Part shown: positions 1 to 8,581 of the stretch, piece after piece
Position numbering within the stretch: the stretch's first letter is position 1
Layout: the number at the start of each line of letters is the position of its first letter
Source: Corallococcus sp. EGB
GTDB taxonomy: Bacteria; Myxococcota; Myxococcia; Myxococcales; Myxococcaceae
Direction: 5' to 3'
DNA: 64,000 bases
Assembly (NCBI RefSeq): GCF_019968905.1
Contig: NZ_CP079946.1
Coordinates: forward strand, 9,367,172 to 9,431,171
Made by a program: the position numbers and the translations under genes
The notes under the pieces: generated by a model
What the model was told of the DNA's origin: nothing
Databases searched by the model: none
The model's input: the letters and a program-made list of their open reading frames with translations, nothing else

Positions 1-1
1 G

Positions 2-1102
2 CTGGCGATGCCCACGGCCGCGCACGTGGGCCTGGCGCCGCTGCTCTTCGTCTTCTGGCCGGTGGCGCTGATTCTGCGCCTGGGCGTCTTCCGCCAGGTG
101 GCCTCGCAGGAGGCGCCCACGGAGGAGGTGCTCATCGTGGGCACCGGCGCCATGGGCCGCTACACGGGTGAGGACCTGCTCACGCGCGGCCGCCACAAGA
201 TCCTGGGCTACGTGCGCTTCCCCGAGGACCACGCCTCCGGCGACAGCCTGCCGGCGGACGTGCTGGGGCCGGCGGACGAGCTGGAGCGCCTCTTGCGCAC
301 GCTGCCCGTCAGCGAGGTCTACATCGCGGGCAACACCCTCAAGCAGGGCGAGTCCATGCAGGCGGCCATCAAGCTGGCGGAGCGCTTCGGCGTGCCGTTC
401 GCGCTGCCGGCGCACTCGTTCCGCCTGGACCGCGCCCGCCCGGTGGAGTCCCGCGCGGTGGCGGACGGCTACCTGCACTTCGCCGCGGTGGCGCCCAAGC
501 CGCACCAGATGGCCATGAAGCGCCTGTTCGACATCGCCGTCTCCGCGGTGGCGCTGTGGGCGCTCCTGCCGCTGTTCGCGGTGGTGGCGGCGGCCATCAA
601 GCTCACCTCGCGCGGCCCCATCTTCTTCAAGCAGCTGCGCACCGGGCAGCACGGCAAGCCGTTCTACATGCTGAAGTTCCGCTCCATGGTGGTGAACGCG
701 GAGGAGCTCAAGGAGCGGCTGGCCGCGCAGAACGAGCAGACCGGCCCCGTCTTCAAGATGAAGAACGACCCGCGCATCACCGGCATCGGTCGCTTCATCC
801 GCAAGTTCTCCATCGACGAGCTGCCCCAGTTCCTCAACGTGCTCCGGGGTGAGATGAGCATCGTGGGTCCGCGCCCGCCGGTGCCCAGCGAGGTGGCGAA
901 GTACGAGACGTGGCAGCGCCGCCGCCTGTCCGTGCGTCCGGGCCTCACCTGCATCTGGCAGGTGTCCGGCCGCAACCAGATCTCCTTCGAGCAGTGGATG
1001 TACCTGGACATGCAGTACATCGACCACTGGAGCCTCACCGGCGACCTGCGGCTGCTCCTGCAGACGGTGCCGGTGGTCATCACCGGTCGCGGAGCAAGCT
1101 AG
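2..1102 (+). CDS. epsZ: Polyprenyl-phosphate hexose-1-phosphate transferase (EpsZ-like), 5' partial
   Basis: Initiating phosphoglycosyltransferase of the exopolysaccharide pathway: it loads the first sugar phosphate onto undecaprenyl phosphate at the inner membrane. The frame is open to the left window edge, so the N-terminal membrane segments are missing. What remains is a CoA-binding-like nucleotide fold (VLIVGTGAMG), a membrane hairpin around residues 175-200 counted from the ATG at 8, and the catalytic bacterial sugar transferase domain with KFRSM, DELPQFLNVLRGEMS, IVGPRPP and GLTCIWQVSGRN. It is followed by a strong terminator and then the flippase. The name rests on synteny with the M. 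xanthus eps locus; substrate specificity cannot be read here. Confidence 0.9.
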   Translation: MAMPTAAHVGLAPLLFVFWPVALILRLGVFRQVASQEAPTEEVLIVGTGAMGRYTGEDLLTRGRHKILGYVRFPEDHASGDSLPADVLGPADELERLLRTLPVSEVYIAGNTLKQGESMQAAIKLAERFGVPFALPAHSFRLDRARPVESRAVADGYLHFAAVAPKPHQMAMKRLFDIAVSAVALWALLPLFAVVAAAIKLTSRGPIFFKQLRTGQHGKPFYMLKFRSMVVNAEELKERLAAQNEQTGPVFKMKNDPRITGIGRFIRKFSIDELPQFLNVLRGEMSIVGPRPPVPSEVAKYETWQRRRLSVRPGLTCIWQVSGRNQISFEQWMYLDMQYIDHWSLTGDLRLLLQTVPVVITGRGAS

Positions 1103-1119
1103 CAGCCGGGGTGTCATTC

Positions 1120-1156
1120 CGGGCCCGGCGTTGACGCGCCGGGCCCGTTCGTTTTT
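1120..1156 (+). terminator. Rho-independent terminator after epsZ
   Basis: An 11-bp perfect GC stem (1120-1130 pairing with 1137-1147) encloses the loop TTGACG and is followed by TTCGTTTTT. It lies 17 bp after the epsZ stop. It should end or attenuate the upstream transcript, so wzx probably has its own promoter or relies on read-through. Confidence 0.8.
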
Positions 1157-1213
1157 CCATGGGGCGGGCCTTCCCCCCTTGGCGTGCAGCAGCCCAGCAG
1201 GCCCGCATCATCC

Positions 1214-2767
1214 ATGACCGTGAACAGTCCGACCTCCCCTTCCGCTGAAGTCGACGACGGCGCCCGTGCGAACGAAGTGCGCGGCGCGGTTCGCAGCACC
1301 CTGCAGCTCGGTGGCTCGCTGATGGTGACGTACGCCATCGCGCTGGGCATCCGCGCGCTGATGCCGCGCTACCTGGGGCCGGAGGCGTTCGGCTACTTCA
1401 ACTGGTCGGAGGCGTTCGCCGCCACGTTCTTCGTGGCCACGAACCTGGGCCTGGAGACGTACATCCGCAAGGAGGTGCCCGTCCGCCCGGAGCACGCGAG
1501 CGACTTCTTCGGCGCCACGATGCTCCTGCGCCTGGGGATGACGCTGATCCTCATGGTGGCGCTGGCGCTGGTGCTCCACCACACGGGCGAGCCCCCGGAG
1601 GTGCAGCACCTGGTGCAGTGGTTCGCGGTGGCCCAGTCGCTCATCGTCATCAACGCGTCCATGGCCGCGCTGCTGCACTCCAAGGGCAAGGTCGCGGGGC
1701 TGTCCGTCTCCAACGTCATCACCAAGATTGTGTGGGGCGGGGGCCTCGCGCTGATGGCCGCGTTCGGCGTGGGCCTGCAGTGGCTGGCCGTGCCCATGGT
1801 GCTGTCGGAGGCGGTGAAGCTCATCATCGGCTGGAAGCTGGCGAAGGAGCACCTGGGGTTGCAGTTCCGCATCGACCTGGCGGCGACGAAGAAGGTGATG
1901 AAGGCGTGCCTGCCGTTCTTCCTCACCGCGGCGGCGCTGGCGTGCAACGGGCGCACGGACATGTCGCTGCTCGGCAAGCTCGCGTCGAAGGAGGAGGTGG
2001 GCTGGTACGGCGGTGCGTTCAGCATCGCGGGGCTCACGTTCCTCATCTCCCCCATCTTCGGCTGGGTGCTGATGCCCATGATGTCGCGCGCGGCGGCCCG
2101 CTCTGCGGAGGAGCTGTCGCGGCTGACGCGCCGCTCGCTGGAGGGCGTGCTCGCGTTCACCGTGCCGGTGATGATGGCCATGGTGCTGGGCGCGGACCTG
2201 TGGGTGCGCCTGATGTGCGGCCCCGGCTTCGAGCCCGCGGCGCTGCCCCTGCGCGTCCTGTCCCCCATCTTCGTGATGGCCTACGTCACCATGGTCAGCA
2301 GCATCTGGCTCACCATGTCCAACAAGGAGTGGTGGGTGACGCTGGCGGCCACCCTGGGCGCGGTGGTGAACCCGCTGCTCAACCTGGTGCTCATCCCGTG
2401 GCTGTACGGGCGCATCGGCGCGTCCGGCGGCGCCACCGCCACGGCGCTGTCCATGTTCCTGACGGAGGTCATCGTCACGGTGCTGTTCCTCAGCCGCATG
2501 GGAAGGAACTCCTTCGACCGGCGTTCGCTGCTCATGGTGGCGAAGACGGCCGCGGTGTGCGTCGCGTGCGTGGTGCTGGACCGGGTGCTGTCCGGGGCGG
2601 GCGTGCAGCCGTGGCCCCGGCTGGGGCTGACGGCCGCCGCGTACGTGGTGGGCGTGCTGGGCAGCGGCGCGGTGCGTCCGGCCGAGTTGGTTCAGGTGGT
2701 GCGCATGGCGAGGCAGCGCGGTGGTAATGGTGCCGAGGTGGCCGTGTCGGCCGCCCCCGCCGCGTGA
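1214..2767 (+). CDS. wzx: Wzx-type polysaccharide flippase (MOP superfamily)
   Basis: 517-aa polytopic membrane protein with about 12-14 hydrophobic segments, typical of oligosaccharide flippases that move lipid-linked repeat units across the inner membrane. The family look is clear from the GYFNWSEAFAATFF region after the first helices and the repeated helical pairs. The ATG at 1214 is preferred; an in-frame ATG at 1184 would add ten residues with no family match. The gene follows epsZ and precedes the OPX lipoprotein gene, which matches the M. xanthus eps order and identifies it as the EPS flippase rather than an O-antigen one. Confidence 0.88.
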   Translation: MTVNSPTSPSAEVDDGARANEVRGAVRSTLQLGGSLMVTYAIALGIRALMPRYLGPEAFGYFNWSEAFAATFFVATNLGLETYIRKEVPVRPEHASDFFGATMLLRLGMTLILMVALALVLHHTGEPPEVQHLVQWFAVAQSLIVINASMAALLHSKGKVAGLSVSNVITKIVWGGGLALMAAFGVGLQWLAVPMVLSEAVKLIIGWKLAKEHLGLQFRIDLAATKKVMKACLPFFLTAAALACNGRTDMSLLGKLASKEEVGWYGGAFSIAGLTFLISPIFGWVLMPMMSRAAARSAEELSRLTRRSLEGVLAFTVPVMMAMVLGADLWVRLMCGPGFEPAALPLRVLSPIFVMAYVTMVSSIWLTMSNKEWWVTLAATLGAVVNPLLNLVLIPWLYGRIGASGGATATALSMFLTEVIVTVLFLSRMGRNSFDRRSLLMVAKTAAVCVACVVLDRVLSGAGVQPWPRLGLTAAAYVVGVLGSGAVRPAELVQVVRMARQRGGNGAEVAVSAAPAA

Positions 2768-2783
2768 GGAGCCCTTGAGCGCC

Positions 2784-3419
2784 ATGCCCACCCGCCCGTC
2801 CCGATTCCGCGGCCCCGCCCTCCGCGCGCTCGCGTGCGCCGGGCTGCTGCTCTTCGTCCCCGCGTGCGCCGGCCTGGGCAGGTACACCTGGGTGGACGAG
2901 TACCAGGAGAAGCCCGTCGCGTCGGACGAGGCCTACCGCATCGTCCCCGGCGACGTGCTCAACGTGAAGGTGTTTGGCCAGGAGGCGCTCACCACGCGCG
3001 CCAGGGTGCGCGAGGACGGCAACATCAGCCTCACCTTCCTGGATGACGTGGAGGCCGCGGGCCACTCGCCGGCGCTGCTGGCGCAGCAGATCCAGACGCG
3101 GCTCAAGGACTTCATCAACCACCCCGTGGTCACGGTGTCGCTGGAGGAGGCGCGCCCCATGTCCGTGACGATGCTGGGGGAGGTGGCCAACGTGGGCGCG
3201 CACGTGCTGGACCCGGGCGCGACGCTGCTCCAGGCGCTGGGCGCCGCCGGCAGCTTCACGGACTACGCCCACCGCGACCGCATCTTCGTGCTGCGCCGGG
3301 ACGACCCGCAGGCGGATCAGCCCACGCGCATCCGCGTGCGCTACGAGGACATCATCCGGGGCGAGGGCCGCGCGGCCGCCTTCCGCCTGCGCCCTGGCGA
3401 CGTGGTGGTGGTGGAATAG
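2784..3419 (+). CDS. epsY: Short OPX (polysaccharide export) lipoprotein EpsY
   Basis: 211-aa outer-membrane polysaccharide export protein. A type II signal peptide ends in the lipobox VPAC (residues 18-21). A PES domain follows (YRIVPGDVLNVKVFGQEAL), then one SLBB-like domain (MSVTMLGEVANVGAHVLDPGA), and the chain ends at GDVVVVE without the C-terminal helix that forms the pore in E. coli Wza. Such short OPX proteins are thought to need a separate beta-barrel, and the next gene encodes one. ATG 2784 is chosen; TTG 2775 is an in-frame alternative nearer to GTGAGGAG. It starts 17 bp after wzx. Confidence 0.88.
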   Translation: MPTRPSRFRGPALRALACAGLLLFVPACAGLGRYTWVDEYQEKPVASDEAYRIVPGDVLNVKVFGQEALTTRARVREDGNISLTFLDDVEAAGHSPALLAQQIQTRLKDFINHPVVTVSLEEARPMSVTMLGEVANVGAHVLDPGATLLQALGAAGSFTDYAHRDRIFVLRRDDPQADQPTRIRVRYEDIIRGEGRAAAFRLRPGDVVVVE

Positions 3420-3423
3420 CCAC

Positions 3424-4743
3424 ATGCTGGACGCGGCCCTCGCGAGCGTGTGGCTGGAGGTGGCCTCCGCCTCCGTGAGTTACGGTGCCGCGGCCCGCGT
3501 GGACACCCGCGCGCGCTCCATGGACGCGCAGGCCACGGGCGAGGCCGTGGCCCCGGTGGCGGCGGACATGGACCTCGTCCCCACGCTGAGCCTCAAGTAC
3601 GACGACGGCAGCGCGGTGGCCCAGGTGCAGTACGCGCCGCGCATCTCCTTCCGCGAGGCCACCACCCACCCCCGCACGGAGGTGCAGCACGTGGGGCGGC
3701 TGTTGGGGGACTGGCGCCCCTCGCGCGGCCTCACCCTGCACGGCACCCAGGAGTTCGTGCTGGGCCAGGTGAACCTCTTCACCAACCTGCCCCTGGGCGG
3801 CAGCGTGGGCGACGACCCGACGGCGCCCGGGGACACGCCGCCCCTCACGGACGTCCCCATCCAGCCCTTGCCGGAGGGCGTGGACACGGTGTTCTTCCTG
3901 TCCTCGCTGACCACGCTGGCGGCGGAGACGGTGTGGCTGGGCCCCGGCTGGCGGCTCTCGGGCAGCCTGGGCTTCTCCGCCAGCGGCGGCCTGGACGACA
4001 CCGCGAAGAAGGCGGTGCCCTTCCAGTACGGTCCGCGCGCGCAGCTGTCCCTGGGAAACTCCCCCGCGCCCCGGCACACCCTGGCCACGACGCTGGCCTT
4101 CACGGACTCGCGCTTCTCCACCGGCGCGCGCGCCTCCGTGACCACGCTCACCGGCGCCTGGACGCACCGGCTGGACCGGCGCACGTCGGTGGAGGCGGGC
4201 GTGGGCGTGGGCGTGGCGTACTCCGTGCGCGCGACGGCGGACGGCACCGCGAACGCCCCCGCGACGCCGGATGCCACCCCGTCAGGTGGGCGGCGGCTGA
4301 CGACCCTCCAGGTCGGGGGCGCGCCGGTGGAGGAGCCGCCGCGGCGGCTGGAGCTGCTGCCGGACCTGACGCTGGCGGTGTCCCACCGGGTCCCGTCGCG
4401 GACGGCGGACTTCAACGGGCGGCTCGCCGCGCGGGTGACGCCCTTCGTGGACCGGCTGACGGGGCTCGTGTACCCGAGGGCCGACCTGACGCTGAACGGC
4501 ACCTGGGCGCTGAGCCCGCGCTTCCGCTTCTCCGGGACGGGCGGCGGCGCCTTCGCGGTGGGTGGGGCGGTGGGGGACCGGCAGGTGGTGGGCGGTGTGG
4601 GTGCGGGCTGGACGGTGAACCGCTGGGTGACGCTGGAGGTGGACACCCGCGCGGCGTGGACTCGCTCGCCCGACGTGGAGGCGGCCCGCACGGTGTGGTC
4701 CGCGACGCTGGGACTCACCTTCCAGAAAACAGGTATCCTCTGA
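3424..4743 (+). CDS. epsX: Outer-membrane beta-barrel protein EpsX (Wzp-like)
   Basis: 439-aa protein with alternating polar/hydrophobic strands and abundant aromatic girdle-like residues, read as an outer-membrane barrel of the exopolysaccharide porin type that partners a short OPX protein. It starts 4 bp after the epsY stop. The last strand ends LGLTFQKTGIL. The start is odd: the N-terminus MLDAALASVWLEVASASVSYG has an acidic rather than basic n-region, and no better in-frame start exists upstream. The middle carries a Pro/Thr-rich insert (about residues 125-150). Function is inferred from position and fold. Confidence 0.75.
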   Translation: MLDAALASVWLEVASASVSYGAAARVDTRARSMDAQATGEAVAPVAADMDLVPTLSLKYDDGSAVAQVQYAPRISFREATTHPRTEVQHVGRLLGDWRPSRGLTLHGTQEFVLGQVNLFTNLPLGGSVGDDPTAPGDTPPLTDVPIQPLPEGVDTVFFLSSLTTLAAETVWLGPGWRLSGSLGFSASGGLDDTAKKAVPFQYGPRAQLSLGNSPAPRHTLATTLAFTDSRFSTGARASVTTLTGAWTHRLDRRTSVEAGVGVGVAYSVRATADGTANAPATPDATPSGGRRLTTLQVGGAPVEEPPRRLELLPDLTLAVSHRVPSRTADFNGRLAARVTPFVDRLTGLVYPRADLTLNGTWALSPRFRFSGTGGGAFAVGGAVGDRQVVGGVGAGWTVNRWVTLEVDTRAAWTRSPDVEAARTVWSATLGLTFQKTGIL

Positions 4744-4753
4744 GGCTCCCGCC

Positions 4754-4930
4754 ATGGCGAAGCTCATCCTCCTGTCCGTCCTCGTTGCCACTGTCGCGCT
4801 GCCCGGTGCGGCCGCGCGCGATGCGCATCCCTGGCGGGGGATGAAGAAGGCCATCCTGTGGGTGGCCCTCTTCAACATGGCGTACGCATATGGCGTGCTC
4901 GTCCTCGTGCCCAAGTACGGGTTCGGGTGA
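4754..4930 (+). CDS. Small membrane protein in the eps operon
   Basis: A 58-residue ORF lies between epsX and epsW: ATG at 4754, stop at 4928. The N-terminus MAKLILLSVLVATVALPGAA is a signal peptide or first helix with a possible AAA cleavage site. A second hydrophobic segment (AILWVALFNMAYAYGVLVLV) fills most of the rest, and the chain ends PKYGFG. It starts 10 bp after epsX, ends 20-23 bp before epsW, and has the codon use of its neighbours. I do not recognise a family. A small inner-membrane protein accompanying the export machinery is the simplest reading. Confidence 0.6.
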   Translation: MAKLILLSVLVATVALPGAAARDAHPWRGMKKAILWVALFNMAYAYGVLVLVPKYGFG

Positions 4931-4953
4931 GGGAAGGAAAGGCATCAGACGTG

Positions 4954-5361
4954 ATGGAGCTCCAACAGCTCACCGTCCTCCTCGTGGAGGACTCTCCGAT
5001 GTTCCGCGTCATGCTGCGTGACATGCTCCAGCAGATGGGCGTGAAGAACGTGGTGGAGCAGCCCAACGGCAAGGCCGCCATGGAGTACCTGACGAGCGGC
5101 GCGCTCAAGCCGGACCTCGTGTGCCTGGACCTGACGCTGCCGGACGTGTCCGGCTACGACGTCTGCGAGCACATCCGCCGCACGCCCGCCATCAAGCACG
5201 TGCCGGTGTTGATGGTGAGCGCGCGCAACCTGCCGGAGGACAAGGCCTACGCGGAGGAGGCCGGCGCCAACGGCTACCTGGGCAAGCCCTTCACGCCCGA
5301 GGAGCTGGAGAAGCGCGTGCGCCAGGTGCTCAAGGCCGCCGCGCCCCGGAGCAGCGCGTGA
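4954..5361 (+). CDS. epsW: Single-domain response regulator EpsW
   Basis: 135-aa CheY-like receiver with no output domain. Visible landmarks are LLVEDS (acidic pair), LVCLDLTLPDVSGYD (phospho-acceptor Asp), LMVSARN (Ser/Thr) and LGKPFTPEEL (Lys-Pro). It probably works by protein-protein contact, modulating EPS export or assembly by phosphorylation; no cognate kinase is in the window. GGAAGGAAAG lies about 10 bp before the start; GTG at 4951 is an equally spaced alternative to ATG 4954. Its stop overlaps the GTG start of epsV (GTGA), so translation is coupled. Confidence 0.88.
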   Translation: MELQQLTVLLVEDSPMFRVMLRDMLQQMGVKNVVEQPNGKAAMEYLTSGALKPDLVCLDLTLPDVSGYDVCEHIRRTPAIKHVPVLMVSARNLPEDKAYAEEAGANGYLGKPFTPEELEKRVRQVLKAAAPRSSA

Positions 5362-6854
5362 CCACGCCCGCCCCCCGCACGCCTCGCTCGGCCCCGCCCC
5401 CGCCGTACGTCCCCGAGCGCGAGGAGACGAACGCGCCGGCGGACCTCATCGACTGGGGCTTTCTCTTCGACGGGCTGGGCTTCGTGCGCAGGGCCATCTT
5501 CCGGCACTGGTTCCTGGGGCTGTGCATCGTCGCGGTGATGGCCGGCCTGGGGTCGGTGGCGGCGAAGCTGATGCCGCGCAAGTACCACGTCGAGACGCGG
5601 ATGCTGACGTACCGCAACCTCATCATCTCCTCGCTGGTGAACCCGGGCCGCTCCATCCCCGTGGAGGCGGATCAACCCACGCGCGCCGCGTGGGAGATGG
5701 TGCTCAGCCGCGGAAACCTCAAGTCCGTGGTGAAGAACGCGAAGCTCATCGAGTACTGGGACCTGATGCGGTCGCCGCTCAGCCGCCTGAAGCAGCAGTA
5801 CCTGAAGAAGGCGCCGCCTCCCATGACGAACGAGGAGAAGGAGGAGGCGCTCATCGCGATGCTGGAGACCAGCCTCACGGTGATGGCGGAGGGCGGCAGC
5901 GGCACGGTCACCATCGGGGTGGACTGGAGCGACCCGCAGCTGGCCTTCAACATCGTGGAGGCCGCGTCCCAGAACTTCCTGGACATGCGCCACGAGTCGG
6001 AGATGAGCGCCATCGCCGAGTCCGTGAACATCCTCCAGGGCCAGGTGGCCAACGAGGCCGCGAACATCAAGCAGGCCATCGCGGACCTGGAGCGCGCGGT
6101 GAAGCAGGCGGAGGCGCGCCGCAAGAAGAAGGAGGCGGATCCGAAGGCGGCCAGCGCGCGGCAGGCGCTGTTGCAGACGGACCACGCGCTCGCGCAGCTG
6201 AAGTTCCTGGTGCAGGCCAAGCGCCGCGCCATCCGCGACGTGGAGGAGTACCGCGCCCGCCGCCTCACGGAGCTGCGCGCGCAGCTGGCCGAGCAGCGCG
6301 TCGTCTTCTCCCCGCAGCACCCGGTGATTGTCGACCTGGAGCAGCGCGTGGCCGCGATGCAGGCGGACTCGCCGCAGCTGACGTCGCTGCGCACCGAGGA
6401 GCAGTCGCTCATCCAGGAGTACCTGCGCATGGGCGGCACGGACGTGGACTCCGCGACGGAGGGCACGAGCCTGGCGGGCATGGGCGGGCCGCTGGCGGGC
6501 GCGATGCTGGGCACGCCGGATGATCCGGAGGTGGCGGTGGCCACGGACCGGATGCGCATGGTGGTGATGCGGCACCAGGAGAAGCTGCGCCGGTTGGACC
6601 AGGCGCAGACGGAGCTGGAGATTTCGAAGGCGTCCATGAAGCACCGCTACAGCGTGCTGTTGCCGGCGCTCTTCCCGGAGAAGCCGACGAAGCCGAACCC
6701 GAAGCTCATCGCCATCGCGGGCGTGGTGGGCGGGGTGGTGCTGGCGGTGTTCGCGGCGGTGGCGCTGGACATCCTGCGCCGCCGCGTCCTGGAGAAGTGG
6801 CAGGTGGAGCGGCTGCTCAAGTTGCCGGTGCTGGCGGAGCTGGAACGGCGCTGA
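5358..6854 (+). CDS. epsV: Wzz/GumC-type chain-length determinant EpsV, no kinase domain
   Basis: 498-aa polysaccharide co-polymerase. After a Pro-rich cytoplasmic N-terminus comes TM1 (about 51-69), a large periplasmic Wzz domain with long coiled-coil helices (about 190-340), and TM2 (about 450-472) preceded by KPTKPNPKL, the usual Pro-rich motif. The protein stops at LPVLAELERR, just where kinase-bearing Wzc proteins pass into their tyrosine kinase, so the kinase is absent rather than mutated. GTG start at 5358 overlaps the epsW stop. It should set chain length together with Wzy and link to the EpsY/EpsX exporter. Confidence 0.88.
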   Translation: MTTPAPRTPRSAPPPPYVPEREETNAPADLIDWGFLFDGLGFVRRAIFRHWFLGLCIVAVMAGLGSVAAKLMPRKYHVETRMLTYRNLIISSLVNPGRSIPVEADQPTRAAWEMVLSRGNLKSVVKNAKLIEYWDLMRSPLSRLKQQYLKKAPPPMTNEEKEEALIAMLETSLTVMAEGGSGTVTIGVDWSDPQLAFNIVEAASQNFLDMRHESEMSAIAESVNILQGQVANEAANIKQAIADLERAVKQAEARRKKKEADPKAASARQALLQTDHALAQLKFLVQAKRRAIRDVEEYRARRLTELRAQLAEQRVVFSPQHPVIVDLEQRVAAMQADSPQLTSLRTEEQSLIQEYLRMGGTDVDSATEGTSLAGMGGPLAGAMLGTPDDPEVAVATDRMRMVVMRHQEKLRRLDQAQTELEISKASMKHRYSVLLPALFPEKPTKPNPKLIAIAGVVGGVVLAVFAAVALDILRRRVLEKWQVERLLKLPVLAELERR

Positions 6855-6910
6855 AGGTTCGTGCGCCCGGCGGTCCTTGAAGAGGACGCGGGCGCGGGGG
6901 TGACACTGTC

Positions 6911-8122
6911 GTGACGGTCTGGTTCTGGGTGGACGTGGCGCTGTGCGTGGGACTGCTGCCGGTGGTGGTGGGCTGCGGCTACCTGCTGCTGCTGACGCTG
7001 ATGTCGGGGCGCAAGGCGGCGCCGGTGCCGCCGTCGCCGGCGGTGCGGAAGTTCGACGTCATCATCCCCTCGCACAACGAGGAGCTGGGCATTGCCCGGA
7101 CGGTGGCGAACCTGTCCGCGGTGGACTACCCGGCGCACCTGCGGCGCATCATCGTGGTGGCGGACAACTGTTCGGACGCCACGGCCCAGAAGGCGCGCGA
7201 GGCGGGCGCCACGGTGCTGGAGCGCCAGGACGCGGTGAAGCGCGGCAAGGGCTACGCGCTGGCGCACGCCTTCGAGCACAGCCAGCGCGACGGCTTCGCG
7301 GACGCGGTGGTGGTGGTGGACGCGGACACGGTGGTGTCCGCGAACCTGCTGCACGCGTTCTCCCGGCGGCTGGAGGACGGGGCGCACGGCGTGCAGGCGC
7401 ACTACGGCGTGATGAACCCCACGGCGTCTTGGCGCACGCGGCTGATGACCATCGCGCTGGGGATGTTCCACCGCGTGCGCTCCATGGGGCGTGAGCGGAT
7501 GGGCGTCTCCTGCGGCCTGCGCGGCAACGGCATGTGCTTCACGCACGCGGTGCTGAAGCAGGTGCCGCACGACGCGTTCAGCGTGGTGGAGGACCTGGAG
7601 TACGGCATCCGCCTGGCGCGCGCGGGGCACCGCGTGCACTACGCCTGGGAGGCGGAGGTGCTGGGCGAGATGGTCACCGCGGAGAAGCAGAGCCGTTCGC
7701 AGCGTCAGCGTTGGGAGGGTGGCCGCGCGCAGATGCGCAAGCTGCACGGGTGGCCGCTGCTCAACGACGCGCTGAAGGAGAAGAGCGGGCTGCTGATGGA
7801 CCTGGCCATGGACGTGCTGGTGCCGCCCCTGAGTCAGCTGGTGCTGGCGACGGTGGCGGGCTCGGTGCTGGCGGCCGCGGTGGCGTGGCTGTCTGGCGGC
7901 ACGGCGGTGACGGCTTCCCTGCTGGCGTCCTTCGGCCTGATGTCGCTGGGGCTGTACGTGCTGCGCGGCTGGTGGGTGTCCGGTGTGGGCGCGCGCGGGC
8001 TCTTGGACCTGGCGTGGGCGCCCCTCTACGTGGTGTGGAAGGTGTGGCTGATGGTGCGCGGCCCCGGCGCGGAGAAGCGCGGCGAGTGGGTGCGCACCAC
8101 GCGCGAGGCGGAGCGGCGGTAG
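6911..8122 (+). CDS. epsU: Family 2 membrane glycosyltransferase EpsU
   Basis: 403-aa GT2 enzyme that adds a sugar to the lipid-linked EPS repeat unit on the cytoplasmic face. One N-terminal helix (about 5-27) is followed by a GT-A core: FDVIIPSHNEE, the metal-binding VVVDADT, the acidic VVEDLEYG and the QRQRW motif. Two or three hydrophobic segments close the C-terminus. The start is GTG 6911. Neighbour order identifies it as EpsU; donor and acceptor cannot be read from sequence. It is convergent with the MerR gene, with 3 bp between the stops. Confidence 0.87.
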   Translation: MTVWFWVDVALCVGLLPVVVGCGYLLLLTLMSGRKAAPVPPSPAVRKFDVIIPSHNEELGIARTVANLSAVDYPAHLRRIIVVADNCSDATAQKAREAGATVLERQDAVKRGKGYALAHAFEHSQRDGFADAVVVVDADTVVSANLLHAFSRRLEDGAHGVQAHYGVMNPTASWRTRLMTIALGMFHRVRSMGRERMGVSCGLRGNGMCFTHAVLKQVPHDAFSVVEDLEYGIRLARAGHRVHYAWEAEVLGEMVTAEKQSRSQRQRWEGGRAQMRKLHGWPLLNDALKEKSGLLMDLAMDVLVPPLSQLVLATVAGSVLAAAVAWLSGGTAVTASLLASFGLMSLGLYVLRGWWVSGVGARGLLDLAWAPLYVVWKVWLMVRGPGAEKRGEWVRTTREAERR

Positions 8123-8125
8123 CGC

Positions 8126-8581
8126 TCAGGCGCGGGGCTTCCGCTTCGCCGGAGGCATGGGTGCCCCGAGTGACGATTGGATGGGGCATATGGTGTCCGG
8201 CGGGCAGAAGCCCTCGGCCATCAGGGTGGTGATGGCGCGACGCATGCGGCGCAGGTCGTCGATGCGCGCGTCGATGGCCTGGACCTTCGCCTCGGCGAAG
8301 CGGGTCACGTCGCGGGTGGGCGTGCCGCGCCGGTCGCTGAGGGCGAGCACGGCGGCCACTTCCTTCAGCGTGAAGCCCAGCTCCTGGGCGCGGCGGATGA
8401 AGCGCACCCGGATGGCGGCGTCCGGGCCGTAGAGGCGCTGGCCGCTCTCGCTGCGGTCCATGGGCAGGAGCAGCTTGCGGCGCTCGTAGAAGCGCAGCGT
8501 GGACAGCTTCACGCCGGATTCACGCGCGAGCGCGCCAATGCGCAAGGGGGCTGCTTCAGCGGGCCGTCGCGGGGATGCCAT
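8126..8581 (-). CDS. MerR family transcriptional regulator
   Basis: 151-aa regulator. The N-terminal winged helix (LRIGALARESGVKLSTLRFYE) and the long dimerisation helix (FAEAKVQAIDARIDDLRRM) are typical. The short effector tail has two Cys (GFCPPDTICPIQ), which could bind a metal or thiol reagent, though the ligand is unknown. The start at 8581 overlaps the end of the upstream membrane-protein gene by 26 bp; an ATG at 8611 would add ten residues. A classic MerR-type promoter with a 19-bp spacer lies just upstream of that membrane gene (9005-9035), so the pair is probably self-regulated. Confidence 0.85.
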   Translation of the reverse strand: MASPRRPAEAAPLRIGALARESGVKLSTLRFYERRKLLLPMDRSESGQRLYGPDAAIRVRFIRRAQELGFTLKEVAAVLALSDRRGTPTRDVTRFAEAKVQAIDARIDDLRRMRRAITTLMAEGFCPPDTICPIQSSLGAPMPPAKRKPRA

